Assembly: GCA_016791445.1 (NCBI GenBank)
Contig: JAEUMP010000024.1
Location: 124,001 to 188,000 of the forward strand
Reading direction: 5' to 3'
Length of the DNA: 64,000 bases
Source of the DNA: Hyphomonadaceae bacterium
GTDB lineage: Bacteria; Pseudomonadota; Alphaproteobacteria; Caulobacterales; Aquidulcibacteraceae
Part shown: positions 45,096 through 53,776 of the stretch, one piece after another
How positions within the stretch are numbered: position 1 is the stretch's first letter
Layout: each line of letters begins with the position of its first letter
Program-made: the position numbers and the translations under genes
The notes under the pieces: model-generated
Told to the model about the DNA's origin: nothing
What the model saw: only the letters and a program-made list of their open reading frames with translations
The model's database searches: none

Positions 45096-46859
45096 TCACC
45101 GCGCGGCATCGCCGAGGTCGGCGTCAAACAGCACATCGGCGCCGAGTTTGAGTGCGGACAGCCGCGAGGGCGCCAACGCGAGAATGGTCTCCGCAAAGAA
45201 GAGAGCGGACGTCTCCTGCGCGTCCGCCGCGTCCGGCGCGGCGTTCAATAGCCCGCGCGTCGTGAGCATGGCGCCCGTCATGTCCCCCGCAAGCCGCAGA
45301 TAGGTGTCGGCGCCGGCCAGAGCGTCTCGGCGTGAAGCGCCGATGGTCTCAAGTAGCCAATCCGTCGCTTCATCCATGGTGTCGGCGCCGGCGGCGAGAC
45401 GCGCGCCGATGCGAAGCAGCCGCGGCCGACCGCTCTCGCGTGCGGCATGAGCGGTAGCGCGGGCCTCAGCGATCATGGCGCGCATCGCCGCGCCGCCGTC
45501 TCCCGCAACCTTGCGGTTGATGAGATCGATGGCCTGGATGCCGTTGGTGCCTTCGTAGATCGGGGCAATACGTGCATCACGATAGAACTGGGCGGCCCCG
45601 CCGTCCTCGACAAACCCCATGCCGCCATGAACCTGAACGCCGAGACTGGCGACATCGACGCCGCGGTCGGTGCACCACGCCTTCGCGATCGGCACCAAGA
45701 GGTCGGCGCGTGCGCGTGCGACGCGCCGGGCGTCCTCGTCGCGGGCGTGATATGCGAGATCCGTTTCCACGCCGGCCGCGTAGCAGATGGCGCGCCCCGC
45801 CTGCACCAACGCGCGCATGGTCAACAGCATGCGCCGGACATCGGCATGGACCGAGATCGGCGAGGCGCCCTTGGCGGTCGCACCTTCGCCGCGTCCCTGC
45901 AGGCGCTCGTGCGCGTAGGCAACTGTCTTCTGATAGGCGGCCTCGCCGACCGCGACACCCTGCAACGCCACGTTGATCCGCGCCGAGTTCATCATTGTGA
46001 ACATCATGGCGAGACCTTCGTTCTCGCCGCCGACAAGCCAGCCGGTCGCATCTTCGTATCCCATTGTGCACGTCGGCGAGCCGTGAATCCCCATCTTCCG
46101 TTCGACGCCGAGGCAACGCACGGCGTTTGCCGGGCCGATCTCGCCGGACGCAGTCGGCAGGAATTTCGGCACGACGAAAAGCGACACGCCCTTCGATCCC
46201 GCCGGGGCGTCGGGCAGCCGTGCGAGCACCAGATGCACGATGTTTTCTGCGAGGTCGTGGTCGCCCCAAGTGATGAAGATCTTCTGGCCGGTGATCCGGT
46301 AGGAGCCGTCGGCTGCGGGCGTCGCGCGCGTCTGCAGCGCACCGACATCGGAACCCGCTTGCGGCTCCGTAAGGTTCATCGTGCCGGTCCATTCGCCGGT
46401 GGCGAGTCTGGGCAGGTAGAGCTCTTTTTGAGCGTCCGTCCCATGCGCCTCAAGCGCTTCAATGGCGCCGAGCGTCAGCATCGGCGCAAGACCGAACGCC
46501 ATGTTCGCCGCGTGGATCGTTTCGTGGGCCGCCAGCGCCAGCGCGCGCGGCATTCCCTGACCGCCGTGGGACGGGTTCGCCGTGATGCCCTGCCAGCCCG
46601 CGGCGATGAACTGTGCGTACGCCTCGGCAAACCCGGAAGGCGCAAACACCCGACCGTTGGACAGCCTCACGCCTTCTCGATCGCCGGACGCATTCAGGGG
46701 GGCGAGAACATCGCCAGCAAGCGCGCCGACACCTTCAAGGATCGCCTCCAGCAGACTCTCATCCAGATCGGGGAAAGCGCCAGTGTCACGCACCCGCCAG
46801 AACCCGGCACACGCCTCAAGCGCGAAGCGGATGTCGGCGACGGGCGCGGCGTAGCTCAT
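45096..46859 (-). CDS. acyl-CoA dehydrogenase (with C-terminal ACAD extension)
   Basis: FAD-dependent alpha,beta-dehydrogenation of an acyl-CoA thioester; 587 residues, longer than the classical 380 because it carries the extra C-terminal domain. MNLTEPQAGSDVGALQT and YRITGQKIFITWGDHDLAEN form the FAD/substrate sites and IAPIYEGTNGIQAIDL carries the catalytic glutamate. ATG 46857-46859 follows GGGAGAACGAC; the longer open frame upstream shadows YceI. Its stop abuts that of the DUF2235 gene. Confidence 0.93.
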   Translation of the reverse strand: MSYAAPVADIRFALEACAGFWRVRDTGAFPDLDESLLEAILEGVGALAGDVLAPLNASGDREGVRLSNGRVFAPSGFAEAYAQFIAAGWQGITANPSHGGQGMPRALALAAHETIHAANMAFGLAPMLTLGAIEALEAHGTDAQKELYLPRLATGEWTGTMNLTEPQAGSDVGALQTRATPAADGSYRITGQKIFITWGDHDLAENIVHLVLARLPDAPAGSKGVSLFVVPKFLPTASGEIGPANAVRCLGVERKMGIHGSPTCTMGYEDATGWLVGGENEGLAMMFTMMNSARINVALQGVAVGEAAYQKTVAYAHERLQGRGEGATAKGASPISVHADVRRMLLTMRALVQAGRAICYAAGVETDLAYHARDEDARRVARARADLLVPIAKAWCTDRGVDVASLGVQVHGGMGFVEDGGAAQFYRDARIAPIYEGTNGIQAIDLINRKVAGDGGAAMRAMIAEARATAHAARESGRPRLLRIGARLAAGADTMDEATDWLLETIGASRRDALAGADTYLRLAGDMTGAMLTTRGLLNAAPDAADAQETSALFFAETILALAPSRLSALKLGADVLFDADLGDAAR

Positions 46860-47021
46860 GTCGTTCTCCCTGAGGGTTTGGTCTTCGGGGGGCGATGACA
46901 TGGTCCAGCAAACCTGAACAGTGTCTTTCGCCGTAGACATCTCCCGGCGGGGCGCCGTCATGCTAGAGCTTGACTCGACCTTCTCGTTTCTGACCCAACG
47001 CGTTTCGCCATGGAGTTCCCG

Positions 47022-47711
47022 ATGCGCCGCACCCTTCTTGCACTCGCAACCGCCTTTGCGCTGGCGTCGTGCGCCACCACGTCGACCTCCCAGCCTGTGG
47101 CCCCGACCGGCGCCTACCAGCCGTCGCTCGTTCCCTATTCGGAGAGCGCGTCGCGCGTAGCCGCTGAACAACCGGCCGGCGCCTATGTGCTGGACACCGC
47201 GCACGCGAGCGTCAGCTGGCGGTTGCGCCATGCGGGCATCGGCATCTTCGTCGCCCGCTTCGACAAATTCAATGCGACACTCGATTTCGACCCTGCCAAC
47301 CCTGCGGCCTCCTCTATCAACGCGACGATCGAAGCAGCTTCGGTGAACACGGGCGTTCTCAACAACAACGGCGAACGCGCCTTCGATCGCGAGATCGCCA
47401 CTCAGGCCTTCGGGTCGGCCCAGCACCCGCAGATCACCTTCGTCTCGCGCAGCATCAATGTGACCAGCCCTACCACCGGCGAAATCACGGGCGATCTCAC
47501 GCTTCGCGGGGTCACCAAGCCGGTGACGCTGCAGGCATCGTTCGAAGGCGGTCGCTTCATCCAGTTCCGAGGCAAGCAAGTGATCGCCTTCTCCGCGCGC
47601 GGAACGTTCAACCGCAAGGACTTCGGCGCCACGCTCTCCAATCCGCTCGCGGACGGGTTCGCCGGCGACATCGTGGATGTCGAGTTCCATGCCGAATTCA
47701 TCAAGCAATAG
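47022..47711 (+). CDS. YceI-family lipoprotein
   Basis: Lipocalin-like isoprenoid-binding protein of the periplasm, 229 residues. From ATG 47022 the N-terminus RRTLLALATAFALASCATT is a lipoprotein signal with Cys at the lipobox. The YceI domain (VLDTAHASVSWRLRHAGIGIF, GDLTLRGVTKPVTL) covers about 60-229. GGAG stands just before this ATG; an upstream ATG at 47010 is less likely. Followed by cytochrome b561 and a second YceI gene. Confidence 0.9.
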   Translation: MRRTLLALATAFALASCATTSTSQPVAPTGAYQPSLVPYSESASRVAAEQPAGAYVLDTAHASVSWRLRHAGIGIFVARFDKFNATLDFDPANPAASSINATIEAASVNTGVLNNNGERAFDREIATQAFGSAQHPQITFVSRSINVTSPTTGEITGDLTLRGVTKPVTLQASFEGGRFIQFRGKQVIAFSARGTFNRKDFGATLSNPLADGFAGDIVDVEFHAEFIKQ

Positions 47712-47715
47712 CGCC

Positions 47716-48345
47716 ATGACGCCCCCGCTCACCACCAGCAACCGATACACCGCAGTCGCCGTCACCCTTCACTGGGTGATGGCGATCCTGATTTTCGGGA
47801 TGATTCCCGTCGGATGGTGGATGTCGGACGCAGTGCTCGACCCCGCCTTTCGCGCCAAGGCGGGCGAGGCGTTCCAACTGCACAAATCGGTCGGCTTCAC
47901 GATTCTCGGCCTGAGCGTCCTGCGCCTTGTCTGGCGTCTGACACACAAGGCGCCGCCCTTGCCGCCCGCCATGCCCGCATGGGAGCGGAACGTCGCGCGC
48001 CTGACACACTGGCTGTTCTACTTCCTGATGATCGCGCTGCCGGTGACCGGCTGGGTCTATGTGTCAGCAGGGTATTCGGTGACGTTCGAACGCTTCTTTT
48101 CCGTCGCATCGAGCTGGTTCGGACTCGTGCAGGTGCCGCACCTGGAGCCCATCGTTGGTCAGGATGAAGCAAGCCGCAAGGCGATCGCCGAGACGGCCAT
48201 GAATGTTCATTCAAAACTCGCCTGGGGCGTCATCGTCCTCGGCGGCCTTCATGTCGCCGCAGCACTGAAACATCACTTCTTCAACCGGGACGATGTGCTG
48301 GCTCGCATGGTCCCGTTCCTGAAACCGCTCCGGAAGGCCCAATGA
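47716..48345 (+). CDS. cytochrome b561-family protein
   Basis: Diheme membrane cytochrome, 209 residues with four hydrophobic helices. Heme-ligand histidines are in VAVTLHWVMAILIFG, LHKSVGFTILGL, LTHWLFYFLMIALPVTGW and VHSKLAWGVIVLGGLHVAA. YceI and cytochrome b561 are frequent partners, suggesting electron transfer to a quinone or isoprenoid ligand; the partner is inferred from context. Confidence 0.92.
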   Translation: MTPPLTTSNRYTAVAVTLHWVMAILIFGMIPVGWWMSDAVLDPAFRAKAGEAFQLHKSVGFTILGLSVLRLVWRLTHKAPPLPPAMPAWERNVARLTHWLFYFLMIALPVTGWVYVSAGYSVTFERFFSVASSWFGLVQVPHLEPIVGQDEASRKAIAETAMNVHSKLAWGVIVLGGLHVAAALKHHFFNRDDVLARMVPFLKPLRKAQ

Positions 48346-48941
48346 CACGTAGGATCCTTCTCGCCTTGGCGCTGCTCACGACCCCCGCTCTCGCCCAACC
48401 GGCGCCAAAGGCTGCGACGCAGGCCGCAGCCGTGGTCAACGCGCCGCTCTGGACGGTGGATCGGAACGCGTCGTCGATCGGTTTCGCCGGCGCGATGGAC
48501 GGCGCAGCGTTTCGCGGGACGTTCACACGCTGGACAGCGGGAATCCGCTTCGATCCCGCGAACCTCGCGGGATCGAGCGCGCGCGTGATCGTCGAGCCTG
48601 CGTCCGCATCGAGCGGCGACGGCACGCGGGACTCCACGCTTCGCGAAGCGGACTGGTTTGACACCGCGCGCAGCCCGCAGGTCATCTTCCACACCAACAA
48701 CATCCGGAGTACGGGTCCCAACACCTACGAGGCTGTGGGCACGCTCTCTGTGAAAGGCCGCGCCATACCCTTCACGCTCCCATTCACTCTGAACATCAAC
48801 GGCGCGCAGGCGGAGATGCGCGCGAGCGTGAATGTGGACCGGACGCGGCTGGGACTGGGCGTGCAGTTCGATCCGTCGGGCGGTCAGGTCGCCAAGACGG
48901 TCGCCATCAACGTCGTCGTCCGGGCGACGCGCGCGCCGTGA
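48342..48941 (+). CDS. YceI-family protein
   Basis: Second YceI copy, 199 residues, with a cleaved signal (RRILLALALLTTPALAQP) rather than a lipobox. WTVDRNASSIGFAGAMDGAAFRGTF and VGTLSVKGRAIPFTLPFTL are the domain. Starts inside the cytochrome b561 stop (ATGA) and overlaps the next gene (GTGA). The two YceI copies differ in anchoring, one a lipoprotein and one soluble. Confidence 0.9.
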   Translation: MTRRILLALALLTTPALAQPAPKAATQAAAVVNAPLWTVDRNASSIGFAGAMDGAAFRGTFTRWTAGIRFDPANLAGSSARVIVEPASASSGDGTRDSTLREADWFDTARSPQVIFHTNNIRSTGPNTYEAVGTLSVKGRAIPFTLPFTLNINGAQAEMRASVNVDRTRLGLGVQFDPSGGQVAKTVAINVVVRATRAP

Positions 48942-49879
48942 AACCCGTCGCGGTCAACGCGGCTTCCCTGGAACGCGCTGCAGCGGCGGTTCGCGAAGGC
49001 AACCTCGTCGTCATGCCGACGGAGACCGTTTACGGACTTGCGGGAGACGCCACGAACCCAGCCGCAGTCGCGCGCATCTATGCGGCGAAGGGACGGCCGA
49101 AATTCAACCCGCTGATCTCGCACATTCTCGACCTGAATCAGGCCGAACGCCACGCACACCTGCATCCCGTCGCCCGCAGCCTCGCAGAGAGATTCTGGCC
49201 GGGCGCGCTGACACTTGTCGCGCCGCGACGCGCCGACAGCGACATCGCCGAACTCGCCTGCGCCGGATTGCCGAGCGTCGCCCTGCGCGCACCTGCGCAC
49301 CCGGTCGCGCGCGCACTCATCGGTGCAGCAGGCGTTCCTCTCGCGGCGCCGAGCGCGAACCGATCGGGCAGACTGTCGCCAACGCACGCCAGCCACGCCG
49401 CCGAAGACCTCGGAGAAGAGATTTCGGTCATCCTCGACGCGGGGTCCTGCCCTCTGGGGCTGGAATCGACCGTCGTTTCGGTCTCGGCGGACGGGGTCGT
49501 GACCATGCTTCGGCCTGGGGCGATTGCACGCGCAGACATTGAATCCGTTGCGGGGCCAGTGTTCGACGCCGGCGCATCCAACGCGCCGACATCGCCAGGC
49601 ATGATGGAAAGTCACTACGCACCGCGCGCGCGTCTACGGCTGAACGCCACGACCGCCGGAGCGGGCGAAAGCTACCTCGCTTTCGGTGCGGCGGGACCGC
49701 CGGGCGCGCTGAACTTGTCGCCACAACGCGATCTCATCGAAGCAGCGGCGAACCTCTTCGCGTTCCTGCGCCAACTTGACGCGACCGGCGCAAAAGTGAT
49801 CGCGGTGGCCCCCATTCCGCGCGAAGGCCTCGGCGAAGCCATCAACGACCGCCTCGCGCGCGCCGCCGCCGGGCGATAG
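48938..49879 (+). CDS. L-threonylcarbamoyladenylate synthase (Sua5 type)
   Basis: Makes the threonylcarbamoyl-AMP used for t6A37 in ANN-decoding tRNAs. The 313-residue product (GTG start) has the YrdC domain (VVMPTETVYGLAGDATNPAA, KGRPKFNPLISHI, APSANRSGRLSPTHA) and a C-terminal Sua5 domain from about 215. Starts within the YceI stop. Confidence 0.94.
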   Translation: MKPVAVNAASLERAAAAVREGNLVVMPTETVYGLAGDATNPAAVARIYAAKGRPKFNPLISHILDLNQAERHAHLHPVARSLAERFWPGALTLVAPRRADSDIAELACAGLPSVALRAPAHPVARALIGAAGVPLAAPSANRSGRLSPTHASHAAEDLGEEISVILDAGSCPLGLESTVVSVSADGVVTMLRPGAIARADIESVAGPVFDAGASNAPTSPGMMESHYAPRARLRLNATTAGAGESYLAFGAAGPPGALNLSPQRDLIEAAANLFAFLRQLDATGAKVIAVAPIPREGLGEAINDRLARAAAGR

Positions 49880-49888
49880 GATCGAACC

Positions 49889-51274
49889 ATGTCGGCTATC
49901 GCCCACCTTCTTTCACGATTGCGCGCCGACCTCGATCCCGCCGCAATCATCACGGACCCTGCGTTGATCGCACCCCATCTCGAAGAGTGGCGCGGACGCG
50001 GCATGGGCAGCACGCCCTTCATGCTCGCGCCTTCGACGACAGCGGAGGTGAGCCGCATCATGCGGCTGTGTTCGGAATCCGGCGTGCCCATCACGCCGCA
50101 GGGCGGCAATACAGGTCTTGTCGGCGGCCAGATTCCGCAGGGTGAAGTCTTGTTATCGCTCCGCCGCATGCAGGCCGTGCGTGGGATCGACATCACCGCC
50201 GCCGCCATCACTGTCGATGCAGGCGCAATTCTCACCAACGTTCATTCCGCAGCGTTAGCCGCCGGCCGGCGCTTCCCCCTTAGTCTCGCGAGCGAAGGCT
50301 CGGCGACGATCGGCGGGCTCATATCCACCAACGCCGGCGGGGTGCATGTGCTGCGCTTCGGCATGATGCGCGATCTGGTTCTCGGCATTGAAGCGGTGCT
50401 GCCGGACGGCTCGGTGCTCAACGGGCTGCGAGCGCTCCGGAAGGACAATACCGGCTACGATCTGAAACAGTTGTTCATCGGCGCGGAAGGCTCCCTCGGC
50501 GTCGTGACGGCGGCGACGCTTCGCCTCTTCCCGATCCCGGTCGGTCATGCCGTTGCGATGGCCGCCCTCGAAACGCCGGAACAGGCGCTGGCCCTCCTGC
50601 AACGCGCGGGCGACGAGACCGGCGCACTCGCGGCATTCGAGATCATGAATCGCCATGGCGTTGAACTTGCTGCAGCGCTCCCTGGCGTGCGGACGCCTTT
50701 CACTGCGCCATGGCTTGCGCTCATGGAGTTTGAGAGCGCTCACGAAGCGGCGCTTCTCAGCGATGTCGAAGCGCTGCTCGCAGGTGCCATCGACTCCGGC
50801 GTTTGCGGCGACGCGACAATTGCGCAATCCAAACAAGCCGCAAGGGAGTTCTGGTCGCTACGGGAACTCATGTCCGCCGGTCATCGCGCCGTGCGTGTCC
50901 CGCAGGTCTCGCACGACACTTCGACGCCCGTATCTGCTGTACCCGCCTTTCTGCGCGCCGCCGACGCCGCCGTGGAACGGCTGGCTCCCGGCGCGCGCAC
51001 GGTGGCGTTCGGACACGCGGGCGACGGCAACATCCACTACACCGCCATGGCGCCCACCGCTGACTACCCTTTTCCTGCCGAACAAATCAGCCGAGCAGTT
51101 CACGATATCGCCGCGTCGCTGGGCGGTTCAATCTCCGCAGAGCATGGCATTGGCGTCTTCCGGCGTGGAGAACTTGCGCGCTTCAAGGATCCGGTTGCGC
51201 TCGCAACGATGAAGGCTGTGAAGACCGCTCTTGATCCGCACGGTCTGATGAACCCCCGCGTCCTGTTCGCGTAA
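49889..51274 (+). CDS. FAD-binding oxidoreductase (2-hydroxyacid dehydrogenase / GlcD-DLD-like)
   Basis: Oxidises a D-2-hydroxyacid (lactate, glycolate or 2-hydroxyglutarate family) using FAD; 461 residues. FAD-binding PQGGNTGLVGGQIPQGE and ASEGSATIGGLISTNAGG, EGSLGVVTAATLRLF, the cap domain, and the metal-histidine loop FGHAGDGNIHYTAM and ISAEHGIGVFRRGEL are present. The exact substrate is not seen. Starts 9 bases after the threonylcarbamoyl synthase gene. Confidence 0.88.
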   Translation: MSAIAHLLSRLRADLDPAAIITDPALIAPHLEEWRGRGMGSTPFMLAPSTTAEVSRIMRLCSESGVPITPQGGNTGLVGGQIPQGEVLLSLRRMQAVRGIDITAAAITVDAGAILTNVHSAALAAGRRFPLSLASEGSATIGGLISTNAGGVHVLRFGMMRDLVLGIEAVLPDGSVLNGLRALRKDNTGYDLKQLFIGAEGSLGVVTAATLRLFPIPVGHAVAMAALETPEQALALLQRAGDETGALAAFEIMNRHGVELAAALPGVRTPFTAPWLALMEFESAHEAALLSDVEALLAGAIDSGVCGDATIAQSKQAAREFWSLRELMSAGHRAVRVPQVSHDTSTPVSAVPAFLRAADAAVERLAPGARTVAFGHAGDGNIHYTAMAPTADYPFPAEQISRAVHDIAASLGGSISAEHGIGVFRRGELARFKDPVALATMKAVKTALDPHGLMNPRVLFA

Positions 51275-51277
51275 CGA

Positions 51278-51691
51278 CTACGACACCACTGCATCGCGGC
51301 CGGGACAGCTCTGCGCGGGTCGCGTGCGCGTCGTGACGAAGACGCCCTCCTCGCCGTCGGCGCTTTCGAACTTGTAGTTCGTCGCATCGACACGCCTTGC
51401 CTTCCAGCACGCCTCGTCGCGGAACCCTGAGGACGCGTAGCTGAAACAAAGCGAACCATCGCGGCGCACCGTCAGCCGGCCTTCGTCGAAGGCGCCGCGC
51501 AGCCAGTAGGCAGTCTTCCCGTCGGGATCGATGCACTCGCGCCAGACGTCGCCGGACGGCTGATGCACGCCCTGCATGTCTATCCCGAAGAAAATGCGCC
51601 GCACCTCGGGCGCACTCATGTGCCCGGAAGGTTGCGCCGCCGCCGCCGTTGCGGCGAGTACGATGAGGCCCGTGAGAAGTGTTGTACGCAT
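51278..51691 (-). CDS. hypothetical secreted protein
   Basis: Not recognised. A 137-residue protein with a signal peptide (RTTLLTGLIVLAATAAAAQ). The mature part has four cysteines (WRECIDPD, GSLCFSYAS, EACWKARRV, AQSCPGRD) and GKTAYWLRGAFDEGRLTVRRDGSL, a short beta pattern. It is convergent with the FAD oxidase (3 bases apart) and divergent from the Nudix gene. Confidence 0.68.
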   Translation of the reverse strand: MRTTLLTGLIVLAATAAAAQPSGHMSAPEVRRIFFGIDMQGVHQPSGDVWRECIDPDGKTAYWLRGAFDEGRLTVRRDGSLCFSYASSGFRDEACWKARRVDATNYKFESADGEEGVFVTTRTRPAQSCPGRDAVVS

Positions 51692-51755
51692 AGGGGTGGC
51701 TCCCGATGACGGCGCAGTCTATCGCCACCCTCAAGGCTATTTCGAGACTGCGCCC

Positions 51756-52190
51756 ATGTCGAAGACTGTCGGCTCTCCCGTACCTGCTGTCGGCGTGGTC
51801 TGCATGCGCGGCAAGGAGGTCCTCCTGATACGCCGCAGCAAGGAGCCACGCGCCGGCGAGTGGTCCCTCCCTGGGGGACGCATCGAGTGGGGCGAAAGAA
51901 CGGCGGACGCAGCGCTGCGTGAACTGCGCGAGGAGACCGGGGTCGAGGCCCGACTGGCCGGGCTTGTCGAGGTTGTTGACGGCATTTTCCGGACCGACGA
52001 GGGCGCAGGATCGCACTATGTCCTTGTCGACTTCGCGGCCCACTGGATCGCGGGAGAGCCCGTCGCCGGCGACGACGCTCTCGAGGCGCGTTTCGTGACG
52101 TTCGACACATTGAACGCGTTCGGACTCTGGCCCGAAACGGACAGGATCATTCGTGAAGCGTTCAGGCGCTTCCCCCCGCTGGCCCGGTGA
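51756..52190 (+). CDS. Nudix hydrolase
   Basis: Hydrolyses a nucleoside diphosphate-linked compound; 144 residues. The Nudix box reads GGRIEWGERTADAALRELREETGVEA (G-x5-E-x7-REUxEExGU), with KEPRAGEWSLPGGRIEWG before it. The start ATG 51756 matches the usual N-terminus; earlier in-frame starts run antisense over the neighbouring secreted-protein gene. Its last 29 bases overlap the membrane-protein gene on the other strand. Substrate unknown. Confidence 0.92.
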   Translation: MSKTVGSPVPAVGVVCMRGKEVLLIRRSKEPRAGEWSLPGGRIEWGERTADAALRELREETGVEARLAGLVEVVDGIFRTDEGAGSHYVLVDFAAHWIAGEPVAGDDALEARFVTFDTLNAFGLWPETDRIIREAFRRFPPLAR

Positions 52191-52830
52191 TGGTCTCGCG
52201 CGCCTTGCGCGCCTCCCACACCTCGCTGACCGCATCGAATGCCGCCTTCGTCAGCACAAGGGCGATTACGCCCACGATCGGCTGCCCCAGCGCCATCAAT
52301 GCAAAGCCTCCGGCGAATATCGCAAGGTGGATGAAGATGATCCGGGCGTAGGGTGACGCCATGACGTCCGGCGGCGTGACACGCCGGAATGCGCCGGACC
52401 AGATGAACGAGACTGCGAACTGCACCACCTTCCAGACCGCAATCACCGCCAGGAGGACGCCCATGTGCGGCGCCGAACCGAGCGCCGCAGCGAGCAGACC
52501 CGCTGGATCGAGCTGATCAAACCCCGTTCCGGAAAACAGCAACATCACGAACATGCCGTGCACGAAGCAGAACAGGCCATAGTGCACACAGAAGAACGGG
52601 ATGAGAAACGCTGCGGCCCCGACGCCGCGTCCGCCGTGCGCCACGCCGCTCGCCGCCATGCGCACAATGTTGACCACCCCGATCACGAGGTTCTCAAGCC
52701 AATACAGGACGACCAGCGCGCCTGCCTGCCAGCCCCAGAAGAACACGCCCACGAGCGGCGCGACGTTCACGAGAAAGGCGACGATCGCCAGCGGCGAGCC
52801 CGTCATTTCCCGCAAGCTCGGCACGCGCAT
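52162..52830 (-). CDS. DUF6498-like multi-pass membrane protein
   Basis: A 222-residue membrane protein with about six hydrophobic segments (IVAFLVNVAPLVGVFFW, AFLIPFFCVHYGLFCFVHGM, LLAVIAVWKVVQFAVSF, IIFIHLAIFAGGFALMAL among them). ALVVLYWLENLVIGVVNIVRM resembles the conserved segment of DUF6498 proteins. A strong GGAGGG precedes ATG 52828-52830. Function unknown. It overlaps the Nudix gene by 29 bases at the 3' ends. Confidence 0.75.
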   Translation of the reverse strand: MRVPSLREMTGSPLAIVAFLVNVAPLVGVFFWGWQAGALVVLYWLENLVIGVVNIVRMAASGVAHGGRGVGAAAFLIPFFCVHYGLFCFVHGMFVMLLFSGTGFDQLDPAGLLAAALGSAPHMGVLLAVIAVWKVVQFAVSFIWSGAFRRVTPPDVMASPYARIIFIHLAIFAGGFALMALGQPIVGVIALVLTKAAFDAVSEVWEARKARETITGPAGGSA

Positions 52831-52835
52831 GCTGA

Positions 52836-52841
52836 CCCTCC
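52836..52841 (-). promoter_or_regulatory. strong Shine-Dalgarno for the DUF6498-like gene
   Basis: GGAGGG on the minus strand, 5 bases before ATG 52828-52830. It selects this start over a frame-open alternative at 52875. Confidence 0.6.
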
Positions 52842-52916
52842 GTAAGGCGCAATCCCGGTTGCCGCGCACGAACACGGCGTTAATGTCACCGCGTCATTCA
52901 ACACGGAACCAGAACC

Positions 52917-53696
52917 ATGGCTTATGCGCCGTTTGACCTTTCCGGCAAGGTTGCTCTCGTCACCGGCGGCAATCGGGGCATCGGCCTCGGCATGGCGGAG
53001 GCGCTGGCGCAGGCCGGCGCGGAAGTCGCAATCTGGGGGCGTGACGCCAAACGGAACGATGAAGCCGTCGCGCAACTCTCGAAGTACGGCAAGTCGCGTG
53101 GCTATGCCGTGGACGTCGCATTGGAGCAGAGTGTGGATGACGCTTTCGCCGCGACCCTCAGGGATTTCGGTCGCGTCGATACAGTCATCGCGAATGCGGG
53201 CATCGGGGCTGCGGCGCCGTCCTTCTCGGAGATGCCCACCGAGACCTACCGCAAGGTGCTCTCCGTAAATCTGGACGGCGTATTCTTCACTCTGCGCGCC
53301 GCATGCCGGCATATCGTCGAGCGCGCCAAGAACGGCGATCCGGGTGGTTCGCTTGTAGGTCTCGCGTCACTTGCTGCGATCGAAGGCCAGGCGCGCGGTC
53401 AGCACTACGCAGCGACGAAGGGCGCGGTCGTCTCCATGATGAAAGCGATCGCCGTGGAACACGCGCGCTACGGTGTGCGCGCCAACGCCGTGTTGCCCGG
53501 CTGGATCGCCACCGATATGACGGAGTTCGCCCAGCAATCTCCCGTTTTCGCCGAGAAGGTGATCACGAGGGTCCCCTCGCGGCGATGGGGAAAGCCCGAG
53601 GATTTTGGAGGCATCGCCGTCTATCTCGCTTCGGACGCATCGAGCTATCACTCCGGTGACCTGTTCGTGATCGACGGCGGCTACGCGATATTCTGA
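52917..53696 (+). CDS. SDR-family oxidoreductase
   Basis: Short-chain dehydrogenase of 259 residues with the coenzyme motif TGGNRGIGLGMAEALA, NAGIGAAAPSF, a catalytic YAATKGAVVSMMKAIA (YxxxK), and VLPGWIATDMTEF. The active-site serine region reads LVGLASLAAIEGQ. The substrate cannot be told from sequence. Divergent from the DUF6498-like gene. Confidence 0.9.
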   Translation: MAYAPFDLSGKVALVTGGNRGIGLGMAEALAQAGAEVAIWGRDAKRNDEAVAQLSKYGKSRGYAVDVALEQSVDDAFAATLRDFGRVDTVIANAGIGAAAPSFSEMPTETYRKVLSVNLDGVFFTLRAACRHIVERAKNGDPGGSLVGLASLAAIEGQARGQHYAATKGAVVSMMKAIAVEHARYGVRANAVLPGWIATDMTEFAQQSPVFAEKVITRVPSRRWGKPEDFGGIAVYLASDASSYHSGDLFVIDGGYAIF

Positions 53697-53776
53697 CCCG
53701 GACGGCAGATCCCGTTTTACCCGAGGGCCTTCGCAGGTAGAATGCCGGAGTTTCGGGGCGTCCGCCGGAGAGCGCC

